From Aldrovandia affinis (taxonomy: Eukaryota; Chordata; Actinopteri; Notacanthiformes; Halosauridae), in assembly GCA_029706075.1 (NCBI GenBank), contig JAINUG010000055.1, forward strand, positions 5,451,839 through 5,515,838: 64,000 bases of DNA. Direction: 5' to 3'. Made by a program: the position numbers and the translations under genes. Shown here piece after piece: positions 12,244 through 24,600 of this stretch. Within the stretch, counting starts at the first letter, position 1, and each line of letters begins with the position of its first letter. Under the pieces are notes generated by a model. It worked only from the letters and a program-made list of their open reading frames with translations, ran no database searches and was not told where the DNA came from.

Positions 12244-12530
12244 GCGGGTAACTATGCATTTATATAGCGGTTTTCATTATACTCAAAGTGCTTTACAGTG
12301 AATGGGGGAAACTCACTTCAACCACCACCAATGTGTAGCCCCCACCTGGGTGATGCACGGCAGCCATTTTGTGCCAGAACCCTCGCCCGCACATCAGCTG
12401 AGGTGGACAGGGAGGGAATTATTGCGTCGGTTGATGACCATGCGGCAGATTGAAAGAGCCGTGGTGGAAATTTGAGCAGGACAGCGAGGAAGCCCCTGCT
12501 CTTTGTGATAAGTGCCACGGGATCTCTAAT
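12244..12530. repeat. Old dispersed repeat, family not identified
   Basis: tttatatagcggttttcatt, caaagtgctttacagtgaat and cccccacctgggtgatgcac resemble a common fish interspersed repeat. No coding content remains. Confidence 0.5.
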
Positions 12531-12628
12531 GCCCACAGTCAGGACCTCGGCTTAACATCTCACCTGAAGGACAGCGTCTCCTACGGCACAGTGTCCCTGG
12601 CGGGTGCTCTTTAAGGTGTGTCCTGGTT

Positions 12629-12775
12629 CTGTGTGGCTCAGTAGGTAGAGCGTGGCGTTGGCAACGCTTAGGTTGTGGGTTCAATCCCCACTGGAACCAC
12701 ATATACTGAAAAATGTATGCATTCACTACTGTAAGTTGTTTTGGATAAAAGCGTCTTGCTGAATGGCATGTATAT
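12629..12775 (+). repeat. tRNA-derived SINE, third head type
   Basis: The head tgtggctcagtaggtagagc and B-box-like ggttcaatcccc are good pol III elements; the tail ttttggataaaagcgtct is the shared LINE-type tail. The minus-strand sister copy is at 24336-24487. The head is tRNA-like but is not a separate tRNA gene. Confidence 0.85.
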
Positions 12776-12908
12776 TATATGCATATTAAACGCGTAAACA
12801 ACTGCTGTAAGCGCCGTTTAGCCGCCAGCGGTATGCGCCTCCAGATTGCAGGGAGGTAATCCCGTAACTCTTAAGTACCAGAACGACTACAGTTTCAATT
12901 GTCATTGT

Positions 12909-14101
12909 GCCACAACATTAAAACCACTGACTGGTGAAGTGAATAACATTGATCATCTCGTTACAATGGCACCTGTCAAGGGGTGGGATATATTAGGCAG
13001 CAAGTGATCAGTCAGTTCTTGAAGTTGATGTGTTGGAAGCAGGAAAAATGGGCAAGCGTAAGGATGTGAGCGACTTTGACATGAGCCAAATTGTGATGGC
13101 TAGACGACTGGGTCAGAGCATCTCCAAAATGGCAGGTCTTGTGGGGTGTTCCCGGTATGCAGTGGTTCGTACCTACCAAAAGTGGTCCAAGGAAGGACAA
13201 CCGGTGAACCGGCGACATGGGCACCCAAGGCTCATTGATGCGCGTGGGGAGCGAAGGCTAGCCCGTCTGGTCTGATCCCACAGAAGAGCTACTGTAGCAC
13301 AAATTGCTGAAAAAGTTAATGCTGGCTATGGTAGAAAGGTGTCAGAAGACACAGTGCATCGCAGCTTGCTGCGTAGCCGCAGACCGGTCAGAGTGCCCAT
13401 GCTGACCCCTGTCCACCACCGAAAGCGCCTACAATGGGCACGTGAGCGTCAGAACTGAACCATGGAGCAATGGAAGAAAGTCGGCCGATCTGATTAATCA
13501 CGTTTTTTTTTACATCATGTGGATGGCCGGGTGCATTTGCGTTGTTTACCTGGGGAAGAGATGGCACCAGGATGCACTATGGGAAGAAGGCAAGCCGGCG
13601 GAGGCAGTGTGATGCTCTGGGCAATGTTCTGCTGGGAAACCTTGGGTCCTGGCATTCATGTGGATGTTACTTTGACACGTACCACCTACCTAAACATTGT
13701 TGCAGACCAAGTGCACCGCTTCATGGCAACGGTATTCCCTGATGGCAGTGGGCTCTCAGCAGGATAATGCGCCCTGCCACACTGCAAAAATTGTTCAGGA
13801 ATGGTTCGAGGAACATGACAAAGAGTTTAAGGTATTGACTTGGCCTCCAAATTCCCCAGATCTCAATCCGATCAAGCATCTGTGGGATGTGCTGGACCAA
13901 CAAGTTCGATCTATGGAGGCATCACCTCGCAACTTACAGGAGTTAAAGGATCTGCTGCTAACGTTTTGGTGCCAGATACCACAGGACACCTTCAGAGGTC
14001 TTGTGGAGTCCATGCCTCGACGCGTCAGAGCTGTTTTGGTGGCACGAGGGGGACCTACACAATATTGGGCAGGCGGTTTTAATGTTGTGGCTGATCGGTG
14101 T
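12909..14101 (+). mobile_element. Tc1/mariner element with DD36 spacing, defective
   Basis: The ends gccacaacattaaaacc (12909-12925) and ggttttaatgttgtggc (14075-14091) are inverted copies with similar outer sequence. One decayed transposase lies between them. The residue spacing from the second catalytic Asp to the third catalytic position is 36, not the 34 typical of Tc1. Confidence 0.85.
13048..14067 (+). pseudogene. Tc1/mariner transposase pseudogene (DD36-like)
   Basis: The start at 13048 gives [14 protein letters not shown] and then a paired helix-turn-helix ([20 protein letters not shown]). A stop at 13273 is read through in the same frame by further homology (HRRATVAQIAEKVN). A second stop follows WARERQN near 13458, and the frame shifts near 13750. 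Downstream are QQDNAPCH (second catalytic Asp), WPPNSPDLNPI and HLWDVL. The third catalytic position after NPI is Lys instead of Glu. At least three disabling lesions plus the active-site change mean it is non-functional. Confidence 0.85.
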
Positions 14102-14477
14102 AAGCTTGGCTTTGGTGGAACTGTCACCTGTCAACTGCCTCCTTTGGTGGAGGTTTGACCCTCGGGGGCATGACATTCAGCACATGCACGTCTGTTTCAG
14201 CCTGCGGCCGATCTGAGAAGTTGGGTAGGAGAGAAAAACTAGGGAAACTTCGGCAGTTCTCTATTTTTATTTCCATTTGTGTGTTTCAAAAAAAAAAAGT
14301 ACAAACCCCAATTCCAAAGAAGTTGGGACGTTGTATAAAATGTAAATAAAACAGAATATGATCATTTGCTAATCCTTTTTTGACATATTTTCAATTGAAA
14401 AGTACAAAGACAATATATTTAATGTTTAACCTTATCAACTTCATTGATTTTTGTAAATATATGCTTATTCTGAATTT

Positions 14478-17400
14478 TTTTTTTTTAAAATACTTTATTT
14501 GTAGGTTTTTCAGAAAATATGCAAACAGTAAAACACACACCCCTCCCCCCACCCAAGGACACCCAAAAATAAGCAAAATAGAAGAAAAAAATAAATAAAA
14601 ATAAAAATAACAACAATCATGATAATAATATGATAAGAAAGAAGGTATTGTCAGGGGCATTGTTTGTAACAGTTGGAACCACTCAATAGTACACCTAGTG
14701 CAAAGTAAATATACACAGCATATGCATAGATCTATATACAGTACAAATAAAAACATATACATACCCATATAGCTCAACACACATATGTAAGTGCAGACGA
14801 ACATGTACAGGGATATCTACAAGGGTATATATACCCCATCTTAATAGACAAAACAGAAAACAGGCACGTCGGCTGTGACACATGAATAAGACTCTTATTC
14901 CAGCTTAATTATCCTGGATTATCAAAGCATCACCAAATCCTAATCCCCCCCAAAATAGTATAGGGGATAGTTGCTTTAATTGAGAGGGAAGAGAGCTATT
15001 ATGGTATTTCTAAGAAAGATAGAGCAAGAGTGAATTCTATAAAGGGGGACCAGACATCAATAAACTTCTGACGAGACTTACGTCTGTTATACCTGAGTTT
15101 TTCTCATGGAATTGAGGATAACACTTCTTTGATCCAACCTGTGAATGAAGGGGGCTTATCAGACTTCCAATTGCGGAGAATAAGTCTCCGGGCTAAAAGT
15201 GAGGCTAATGCTATAGAGTTAGATTGGGGTGTGGTGATGTCTATGCCGTCATTGGGAATTCCAAAAATAGCTGTGCTTGGGTTGGGTTCAATTGTTTGGT
15301 GACAAATATATGAAAAAGTTTCAAAGATACAACCCCAAAATGTAGTCAAAGATGGGCATTCCCAAAACATATGCCCAACTGTGGCTGCTTTCAAGTGACA
15401 CCTAATACAAGTAGGATCAATATTAGGATAGAATTTGGACAGTTTCTCCCTTGTGTAATGTAAACGATGCAGCACTTTAAACTGAATAAGGCAATGTCTA
15501 AGACAGAGAGAGGTAGTATGAATACGATGTAAAGAATGGTCCCATATCTCTTCAGTGAGTTCAATGCTTAAATCCTGCTCCCAGGCTGATTTTGTTTTTG
15601 TCCAGAGAAGGTGAACTATTTACTTGGATAATCCTATATATTCTAGAAACATTACCCTTGGTATCTGGGTCCCAGTCCAGTATGATGTCTAACATGTTCT
15701 TTCCGGCAGGACAGGAAATGGATAGTGTTTTTGGCAAAGCTACGGGCCTGGAGGTACCTAAAGAAGTGCGACTTTGGTATATTATGGTCCTGTTGGAGAA
15801 TTGCAAAGGAAGCAAAAGTGCCATCTACGAATAGGTCACTAAAAAGATCAAGCCATTGTTGTGCCACATTTGAAATACTACATCGGTCTGGGAGGGAAAA
15901 AGATGGTTATGTGTCAAGGGCATATGGCCACATGTATCATTGAGATTAAAATGTTTTCTGAATTGACGAAAAATTCGGAGAGAGCTTTTTATCACAGGAT
16001 TATTGACATGCTTAATCGCCCCCAGGGTAGTGGAGAACTCAATATGGATATTGGAGAGACTGTGGGATTAGAAAAGGTCTCCATCAGGGCCCAGGTGGGG
16101 CCACACTTATTCTGGAAATGCTGCAATCCAGTAGTTTAATTTAGCTATGTTGGCTGACCAGTAATAAAACAAAAATTAGGCAACCCTAGTCCTCCCGCTG
16201 ACCTAGGCATCTCCAAAAGAGTTCTTTTGCATCGCGGTCTGGATTTATTCCAAATAAATGCAGAGATGTGACTGTCAAGGTCACGAACATAGATTTAGGT
16301 AAAAAGAAGGGAATCATTTGGAACAGATACAGGAAACGAGGCAGCACTGTCATTTTAATTGCATTAACCCTGCCTGCTAAAGAAACCGGTAGTGATGCCC
16401 ATTTCACAAGATCCAATTTTGTACGATCTAATACGTTTTTAAAGTTATAGCCGTATAAATCGTTATAAGAGCGCGTAACAGTGATTCCCAGGTAGGTAAA
16501 TGAGTGATGTTCAAGTTTAAACGGAAAGTTATTGTAATTAAGATCCAATGCAATTTGGTTAATAGGAAAAAGCAGACTTTTGGAAAAGTTTAATTTATAG
16601 CCAGAGAGTCTTCCGAAATGGTGGAATAGATCTATAAGCCGAGGTAGGGATTCTACTGGGTCAGATATGTAGAGAAGGAGGTCGTCAGCATAAAGAGAAA
16701 CCTTATGAGTAGAGCCCCCCCTCTCAATGCCAGCTATCTTTTCTTCTGTTCTCAGGGCTATAGCCAAGGGCTCAATAGCAATGTCAAATAAATATGGAGA
16801 TAGGCAGCAGCCTTGTCTAACGCCACGATGGAGGAGAAAGTAATCTGAACATATGGAATTGGTTCGCACTGATGCCTTTGGGGTCGTGTAGAGCAGTCTG
16901 ACCCACTGAATAAACACAGAGCCGAATCCAAATCTCTCCAGAACAGCGAGAAGGTACTTCCATCCGATCCGATCAAAAGCCTTCTCGGCATCCAAGGAAA
17001 GCACAGCTTCTGCCCGCTGGACAGAATGAGAAGAATACAGTACATTAAACAGCCTACGCATGTTGTAAAAGGATTGCCTGCCAGGTACAAAACCAGTCTG
17101 GTCAGGTGCAATGATGTTAGGAATCACTGTTTCAATACGTTGGGAAAGAATCTTAGTGAGAATCTTATAGTCAGAACACAGAATGCTTATAGGGCGATAG
17201 GCACCACAGTCTAATGGATCTTTGCCTTTTTCAGTAGAACCGAAATGATTGCCTGTGTCATCGTTTTCAGGCAACTTTTGTTCCAGTAGTGTTTCTTGAT
17301 ATACAGAGCATAAGATGGGAGATAATTTGGAGAAAAAAAGATTTATAAAATTCTATGGGAAACCCGTCTGGCCCTGCTGCCTTGCCGCTTCTTATCGAAT

Positions 17401-17910
17401 TAATAGCTTGAATGATTTCTTGACATGTTATAGTAGCTTCAAGGTCAGGTTGGGCTTCTGGGTCAATCATTGAATGTTTAATTTATCAAGAAAAGCATTA
17501 ATCTCGGAGGAATCTCCATCGGTCTCCGTTGCATAGAGATTGTTATAGAATTCTTTGAAACTATCATTAATAGCTTTAGGATGTGTGGAAGTCACGCCAG
17601 GTGACACACGGATCTCTGGAATGGTACTGCTAGCAGCGGCTTGTTTAAGTTGGTGAGACAGCAATCTACCTGTTTTGTCGCCATGTTCATAAAACAATTG
17701 TCTTGATTTAAAGAAAAGACGCTCAGTTTGTCTGATTGACAAATTGTCATATTCAGTCTGCAACAGTAACCGTTCCTTATATAATTCAGGCTCAGGGTCA
17801 GCGGAAAATCTCTTGTCTATATCTGCTATCTGGGTAGACAATTCAGAAAGCCGTTTTGTGCGTTTACGGTTCTCAAAAGCTGAGTAAGAGATAATTTGCC
17901 CTCTAAGATA
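14478..17910 (-). mobile_element. 5'-truncated L1/Tx1-like LINE nested in a Tc1 element
   Basis: The target duplication gcttattctgaattt is present at 14463-14477 and 17911-17925. A T run directly follows the left copy, which is the poly(A) end of a minus-strand L1-type insertion. From right to left the element holds the upstream part of ORF2, the reverse transcriptase, the C-terminal domain and about 600 bp of 3' UTR. The endonuclease and ORF1 are absent, so it was truncated on insertion. Fish L1 versus Tx1 clade cannot be decided by eye. Confidence 0.92.
15104..17910 (-). pseudogene. L1/Tx1-like ORF2 reverse transcriptase, broken
   Basis: Reading right to left: a pre-RT segment at about 17910-17467 (KSRQLFYEHGDKTGRLLSHQ), then IRSGKAAGPDGFPIEFYKSF at about 17400-17330, then the RT core at 17274-16186. 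The core has YRPISILCSDYKILTKILSQ, DQTGFVPGRQ, the catalytic YADDLLLY, GVRQGCCLSPYLF and LNFSKS. A C-terminal Cys/His region (CIRCHLKAATVGHMFWECP) lies near 15410-15350. The frame changes near 17470, near 17270, and again between 16186 and 15475, so no full-length protein is possible. Confidence 0.88.
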
Positions 17911-18110
17911 GCTTATTCTGAATTTGATACCAACAACACATTTCAAAACAATTGGGACAGAGGAAACAAAAGACTGGGAAAGTTGAGGAATGCTCAAAAA
18001 ACACCTGTTTGGAACATTCCACAGGCAAACAGGTTAATTGGAAACAGGTGAGTGTCATGATTGGGTATAAAAGGAACATCCCCGAAAGGCTCAGTCGTTC
18101 ACAAGCAAGG

Positions 18111-19099
18111 ATGGGGCGAGTTTCACCACTTTGTGAACAACTGCGGGGGCAAATAGTCCAACAGTTGAAGAACAACGTTTCTCAACGTACAATTGCAAGG
18201 AATTTAGGGATTTCACCATCTACAGTCCATAATATCATCAAAAGATTCAGAGAATCCGGAGAAATTTCTGCACGTAAGCGGCAAGGCCGAAAACCAACAT
18301 TGAATGCCCGTGACCGTCGATCCCTCAGGTGGCACTGCATTAAAAACCGACATCATTCTGTAAAGGATATTACCACGTGGGCTCAGGAACACTTCGGAAA
18401 ACCATTGTCAGTTAACACAGTTCATCGCTACATTTACAAATGCAAGTTAAAACTCTACCATGCAAAGCGAAAGCCATATATCAACAACACCTAGAAACGC
18501 CGCCGGCTTCTTTGGGCCCGAGCTCATCTGAGATGGACTGACGCAAAGTGGAAAAGTGTGCTGTGGTCTGACGAGTCCACATTTCAAATAGTTTTTGGAA
18601 ATCATGGACGTCGTGTCCTCCGGGCTAAAGAGGAAAAGGATCATCCGCAAAGTTCAAAAGCCAGCATTTGTGATGATATGGGGTGTGTTAGTGCCCATGG
18701 CATGGGTAACTTGCACATCTGTGAAGGCGCCATTAATGCTGAAAGGTACATACAGGTTTTGGAGCAACATATGCTGCCATCAAAGCGACGTCTTTTTCAG
18801 GGACGTCCCTGCTTATTTCAGCAAGACAATGCCAAGCCACATTCTGCACGTGTTACAACAGCGTGGCTTCGTAGTAAACGTCTGTGGGTACTAGACTGGC
18901 CTGCCTGCAGTCCAGACCTGTCTCCCATTGAAAATGTGTGGCGCATTTTGAAGCCCAAAATACGACAACGGAGACCCCGGACTGTTGAGCAACTGAAGTC
19001 ATACATCGAGCAAGAATGGGGAAAAATTCTGCCTACAAAACTTCAACAATTAGTGTCTTTAGTTCCCAAACGCTGTGTGTTAAAAGGAAAGGTGATGTA
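18111..19099 (+). pseudogene. Tc1 transposase (DD34E), one in-frame stop plus a local frame slip
   Basis: The ATG at 18111 starts MGRVSPLCEQLRGQIVQQ and an HTH (QRTIARNLGISPSTVHNIIK), then the GRKP linker. A single TAG at 18492-18494 interrupts it; the same frame resumes with RRRLLWARAHLRW, LWSDESTFQIVFG (first Asp), FQQDNAKPHSA (second Asp) and DLSPIENVW (Glu, 34 residues later). Between about 18645 and 18690 the expected motif is read in another frame, indicating a compensated pair of small indels. The three catalytic residues are intact but the gene is not translatable as it stands. Confidence 0.9.
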
Positions 19100-19585
19100 A
19101 CACAGTGGTAAACATGCCCCTGTCCCAGCTTTTTTGGAACGTGTTGCAGGCATCAAATTCAAAATGAGTGAATATTTGCAAAAAAACTATAAAGTTTATC
19201 AGTTTGAACATAAAATATCTCGTCTTTGTAGTGTATTCAATTTAATATAGGTCGAAAAGGATTTGACCAAATCAAATCATTGTATTGTGTTTTTATGTAT
19301 GTTTTATACAATGTCCCAACTTCTTTGGAATTGGGGTTTGTAATTATCACTTTGCCAAGTGTTAATTGCAGCGGGTGTTCCACTCGTTCTACTGCCAGAG
19401 AGGACGGAAGTGGACGTCTCATCCAGCGGCTGCACCTGCTCATGTGAACCCTGACCCCGTGTACCGCCTCACGGTCCACTCTGGTCTTGGCTCCGCACGC
19501 GTTGGGTTCCTCAACCCCACAGGGCCTATCGCCTAGTTACCCTACGTCGACAGCCCCGGGGAGATTCTGCATGTGAAACATTTTA

Positions 19586-19784
19586 GGCATTTATCCAGAG
19601 CGACTTACACATTTCACATTTCTTTACATACAATCCATTTATACAGCTGGATGTTTTACTGAAGCAATCCAGGTGAAGTGCCTTGCTCAAGGGTACAACC
19701 GCAGTGCCCCCACCTGGGAATTGAACCTGCAACCTTTGTGTCACAAGACCAGTTCCTTTACCATTATGCTAACACTGCCGCCCA
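19586..19784 (-). repeat. V-type SINE (minus)
   Basis: gcatttatccagagcgactt, tgccttgctcaagggtacaa, cacctgggaattgaacctgc and cattatgctaacactgccgc mark a near-complete copy, with a small deletion in the tail. Confidence 0.9.
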
Positions 19785-21388
19785 CTGCACGTGCAGCGTA
19801 GGGAGAGGGAAATGTCATGGAAGTGTTTGGAGCTAATGGGTTCTCTCCCACCGAGCGGAGGTGAGGCCTGCACCTTTTGACGTTTTAAAATGTCAAATGT
19901 AAATGTATAAAGGCCCCGGAGCTTCGGCCCACCGTCTCAAAGGCTCATGGGAAGTCTCTCCCAATAACTCCCAGGTTAGCAGGCCATCCGGCAGCTCGAC
20001 TCGAACTTGAGGTTTAATGGGTGGAGGAGAAGCTTGCGCCTTGTTTTCCCTCCGTTAACTTGGCTAAACGCTCAGTGTTGTTTGTCCATCCTTTTAAAAT
20101 GGGACTAATTTGTACACTCATTTAGTATCTTTTTTTTTTTCTTCCTGATTACATCTAAAATAATACAATTATTAAGATTTACTTGACAATTTTACGTGTG
20201 CGTGCGTGTACATGTGCAAGCGTGTGTGTATGCGTGCCGGCGTGTGTGGTGTGTGGTGTGTGTGTGGTATGTGTGTACGCGTGCAGTCGTGGGCGTGTCC
20301 CTGCAGCTGCAGGTAGTTGATTGGCGGGGCCACTTTGCCGCACTCGCAGGGCTGGACGCCTGCGTGCGTGGAGTGGTTTGCTTGGTAACCATGGGGACCA
20401 GAGAGAACGCAGAGGGGGAGAAAAAAAAAAAAAAAAAAGGTCATTTTGTCTGGTTGGGAGTCAAACGCTCGATGCCGTTGATGGGAGCAATCTCACTCCG
20501 GCAGCGCGAGGTGCTGTTCAACAGGAAGGCTGCCCTCTGGGAGTGAGCGTCGCGGCCGCCACGTTTAGAGACGAGCTTATGGAGGTAGGACCCAACCGCT
20601 GGTTACATTTGCTCCAGTCTCCTCCTCCTGAAAAGTATGTGTGTGTGTGTGTGGGGGGAGAGTCTTCCTGTTCAGAGGTCAGAGGTCAGGGCGTGGCGAC
20701 TGTGAGCAGGCCGTCAGGGTTATCAGCAGGAGGTCTGCACTCCGTGTACTCGCCCTGGGTTTCCTGGGCTGTCAGCTCACAATGTTGTACTGTGGAAACA
20801 CTGACAGGACAGAGAGTACATCCATTCTGTACAGTGTTTTGTGTTTAAGGGCTGCTTGGGCTTGTGTGTAAACATGGTCTGGACTTTGTTACAGGATTGT
20901 GTTTGTGTGAGAAACTGGTTATCCCTCTAAAATGGTGGCTTTGGAAGGCGAATACCCCCTGTCTAAAGTTTCTACCCCATGTCTTGATTTCCCTTCAGCT
21001 TCCGGTGAATTACACATAAAGTAATGTGTTGTTTGTTGTTCTCGGATACCTCTAACCGCTGTTCCGAGCCTAAATCCACATTGTTAACTTCGTCCATTTC
21101 AGATTTTTTCTTTCGCTTTCGATATCCTTGCTAAATAATTAGACGATTGTTCATTTTAGTCCCATGATGCTGTCTGATCAGGTCACTGCTGTTGGTTTGG
21201 TGAAACGGAGAGCGTATTGAACAGTAAGCTTGAACGGTGATCTTGTGTGTGTGTGTGCGCGTACGTGCGTGCGTGTTATGCTGTTTGAACACTTGGTGAG
21301 CTGATTGGTTATCTGTGTGTTTGTTTTTTTGGGCCTGGTTGCTGTACTGTGTTCATGTGGGTGCAGCAGCAGTGTGTTGTTCCCCTCA
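19785..21388. other. Non-coding DNA upstream of the first recognised slmap exon
   Basis: Contains an imperfect GT-rich tract (20195-20280), an A run (20420-20439), and another GT tract (21245-21275). I searched for the exon encoding the start of the FHA domain and did not find it here or elsewhere upstream; it probably lies outside the window. Confidence 0.5.
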
Positions 21389-21394
21389 CCCTCT

Positions 21395-21480
21395 GCCTGC
21401 ATTCTAACCCCATTCAGTCCTCTGTCTGCATTCTAACGCATTCAGTCCTCTGCCTGCATTCTAACGCCACTCTGTCCTCT
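21395..21480 (+). repeat. Short tandem repeat forming the 3' end of the intron
   Basis: Three imperfect units built on ctgcattctaac and cagtcctctg occupy the 90 bp before the acceptor of exon A. Each repeats a branch-point-like ctaac plus a pyrimidine-rich segment; the last ctaac is about 25-30 nt before the AG at 21487-21488. Confidence 0.75.
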
Positions 21481-21488
21481 GCCTACAG

Positions 21489-21636
21489 TTCTACCTCCAG
21501 GACACCAAGAGCAGCAATGGCACCTTCATCAACAGCCAGCGCTTGAGCCGGGGGTCGGAGGAGAGCCCCCCCTGTGAGGTACTCTCCGGTGACATCATCC
21601 AGTTCGGGGTGGACGTGACCGAGAACACGCGCAAAG
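21489..21636 (+). CDS. slmap: slmap exon A: second half of FHA domain
   Basis: 148 nt, phase 0 in, phase 1 out; acceptor ctgcctacag, donor AAAG|gtacac. It encodes [20 protein letters not shown] and on to [15 protein letters not shown]. The SSNGTFIN segment holds the conserved Asn-Gly of FHA domains, near the phosphothreonine-binding loop. The Gly-Arg and Ser-x-x-His parts of the fold belong to an upstream exon not seen here. Conservation with mammalian SLMAP is almost complete. Confidence 0.96.
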
Positions 21637-24600
21637 GTACACTTCACACTTACATTTTGCGAGGATGCAAACTAGTCACCTTTCGGCTAAATTCACAGTT
21701 TTGATTCCAGAATTGGTCACCTACGTGAATTGTGCAGATTCAATGATAAGTTATTATTAAGGGGCCGGGGCTCAGCTGGTTCACGAGTAAGGAAAATTGC
21801 CTCCATAAGCTAGCAGGAGAGGTGAGTTGGATGTGAAATGTGCGTTTGACACCTTGCGATTTAAATTGTTAAAATAATAGTTTCAATCTTTGGTTTGATA
21901 ATTTAACTGGCTAGCTAGCTAGTGCATTCACATAACTTATATTATTATATATATATTATATTTTGAACTAACCATTATCTTATTTCAACATCAGTAACGA
22001 AAGAAAGTAAGGTTAAATGTATTTCGAGCTTGATACTATCTGTGATGTATTTGGGACATAACTCTAGCTAGCTAGCTATCACACTGATTTCAGTGTCAAT
22101 AATGTTACAGACCGTGAACAATAAATAAATAATGGTACAAAACATGAAATAATAATAAACTTTATTTGCCTTAGGATATTACGTGACTCGTACGGGTCAT
22201 TGACCGAAGGTGCTCAATTTGTCAAGTTTAGCAAGTGTCGTGAGAAGATTGCAAAACATACTTGGGAGAGAAAGTGAGGGGGGTTGGGGGGACAGATAGC
22301 GTGGCCAGACAGGAGAAGATGAGCGCGAACCGTAGAATTTGTCACACTGCCTGGACCAGAGCAATTTTAGACTACGTTACTCATTCCGTGCCCCCTCAGA
22401 TACAAGATCTGATACAGAAACATTGATATAAAACTGACATAAAGGTCTGGTAAACGGGCTGGCACTTGTAGCAAGCCAACGTAACGTCAGCCAGCTAGCC
22501 AGCCAAGACGCCTTATAATATAATAGCGCAGGTAACGTGCGTTTCTCGCAAGTAACTTGGCTGACCAATACCGGCAAACACGGTAATCCTTGAGCTATAA
22601 CAATACGTTTCCCGACAAATAATAGCTAAAGTTGACTGCACTCATGAGCGTATGCGTCCACACCACCACTAAGCCCACAAACCTGCAAGACCGCGTATCA
22701 GCAACGCCGCTGTCCAGCTGCTTCGTGGGCTTGGCATAATGTGTCCAATCACTGATCAATAATAGTAGAACAATAAATGTCATATAGTATTGCATAGACA
22801 CTACCGGTCAAAGGTTTTAGAACACCCCCATTTTCTAGTTTATAACCTGTCCAGTGAATAACCTGGAATTGTACAAAGGTAAGCGGTGAACTGTCAGAGG
22901 TATAAAAAGGAAAAAAAGTTAACCCATTACTTGTTCCATGAAAAAGGAAACGAACTAACCTAACTAGGTTTTCTAAACTAAACCTAAACTTTTTAAAACA
23001 TTTATATATATATATATATATTTTTTTTTTTACCTCTGACAGTTTACTGCTTACCTTTGTAGCATTTCAGGTTATTCACTGGACTTGAACTGCTTAAATT
23101 TCAGTAAAAACTGGAAAATGGGGGTCTTCTAAAACTTTTGACCGGTAGTGTACAGTAACATTAGGCTACCCAAATGGCGCAGACTGCAAAGAAAATGGCG
23201 ACAAATTTGCACTGGATTATTTACAATTGGGCTTTATCCAGTCTCCATTCAACCCACAGCTACCTCTGTGTTTAGTGTGTGAGCAGGTTTTCTCCAGTTA
23301 GGCAGTGCAACCCTCCTGTCTAAAACGGCATCTGACAAAAATCCACCCGGAAAAGGTGAGTAAAGGCCCAACCTTTCAGAGGCCTGAGGGAGAAGTGATG
23401 AGCTCAAGCGAGGTCAATGAGCTCAAACGAGCGCTAGAGATACTGGAGCAGGCTAAAAGGCAGAAAATATAGGAAGCAGTGATTGTAGGTGTGCATGGGT
23501 GTGTAAATGAAAGGAAAAAGTCAATAAATCCTTTCGCATCACATCCTAATGCTGTCTGCTGAGTCAAATCTTGCGCCGCAGGGAGCCGTATTTTTGCCAC
23601 ATGTCTCAGGGATTAGAGTTTGGGGACGGGGGGGTTATTCTCTCACCTTTTTCACCCCTCACTCGTCTGCATCCCTGATTTTAGCCACTTGGCAGACGCG
23701 ACTTAGTTTACATGTCTTTACATACAATCCATTCGCACGGCTGAAGAAATTCAGGCTTAGTACAATTACATTTTAAGCATTTAGCAGACATTCTTATCCA
23801 GAGCGACTTGCAAGATGTGCATGAATACATGGTAGGGACGATCATAGTTTGCGCACGAGGTCAGTGCAGTAACACAGCGATGGACGTCGTTGTAGGCAGC
23901 TGCGTACCGTACCTGTAACACTGGGAAGGAAAACCTTTTTCCTTTGCTCAAGGGTACAGTGGCAGTGCCCTGCCTGAACTGGTTGATTTTGAAAGTGAAA
24001 ATGAACACCCTGTGCCTCTCCAGGGCCAGGAGTGGAGAGTCAACCGTGCCAGTGCTGATTGGTTGGAAGTCCTACAAGGCGGTACACGATTGGCCAGGGA
24101 GGGAGGCAGGCGTTGCAGTAGGCCGGGTATCTCCGTCTCCTTGCACATTAGTGGTGACTCTGGCTTGCAGTCTGCCTGCGCCAGCTGCACACGAGCTGCA
24201 GTCCTCCGCATTTGATGCGCAGGTGCTTTTAAAGGAAGTCTGCGTCAGTCTGCGCTCTCCAAAATTTCAGTGGACGACTGCGCAGCGATGGGACTGCAAA
24301 TACAACTGGGGAACTTAATAAGGGATTCAAATAATATAATAATATATGCCATTTAGCAGATGCTTTTATCCAAAGCGACTCATAGAAATGAATGCATAAA
24401 TTTTTCAGTATATGTGGTCCCAGTGGGAATTGAACCCACAACCTAAGCATTGTTAACGCCATGCTCTACCTACTGAGCCACACAGAACCATTAAAAGAAA
24501 TGGTTCCAAAAAGTAAATTTAAATAGGGCGAAAATGCAACCGCAAGAACACTTGGCCTGCTCAGTAATTACGATTGTGCTGCTGTACTGTTGCTTTAACA

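Larger units (their letters stand above)
14299..19343 (+). mobile_element. Tc1/mariner element (family 2) split by an L1 insertion
   Basis: The ends acaaaccccaattccaaaga (14301) and tctttggaattggggtttgt (ending about 19342) are inverted copies flanked by TA. Without the inserted L1 (14478-17910) the element is about 1.6 kb, the normal Tc1 length. The transposase sits near the right end at 18111-19099. Confidence 0.92.

Noticed and set aside
12629..12705. Possible tRNA gene on the plus strand
   Set aside because: The same head with the same SINE tail occurs at 24336-24487; it is a retroposon head.
20172..20848. Overlapping frames near a CpG-containing segment upstream of exon A as a possible first slmap exon
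   Set aside because: None encodes the start of the FHA domain, and the frames cross an A run and GT repeats.
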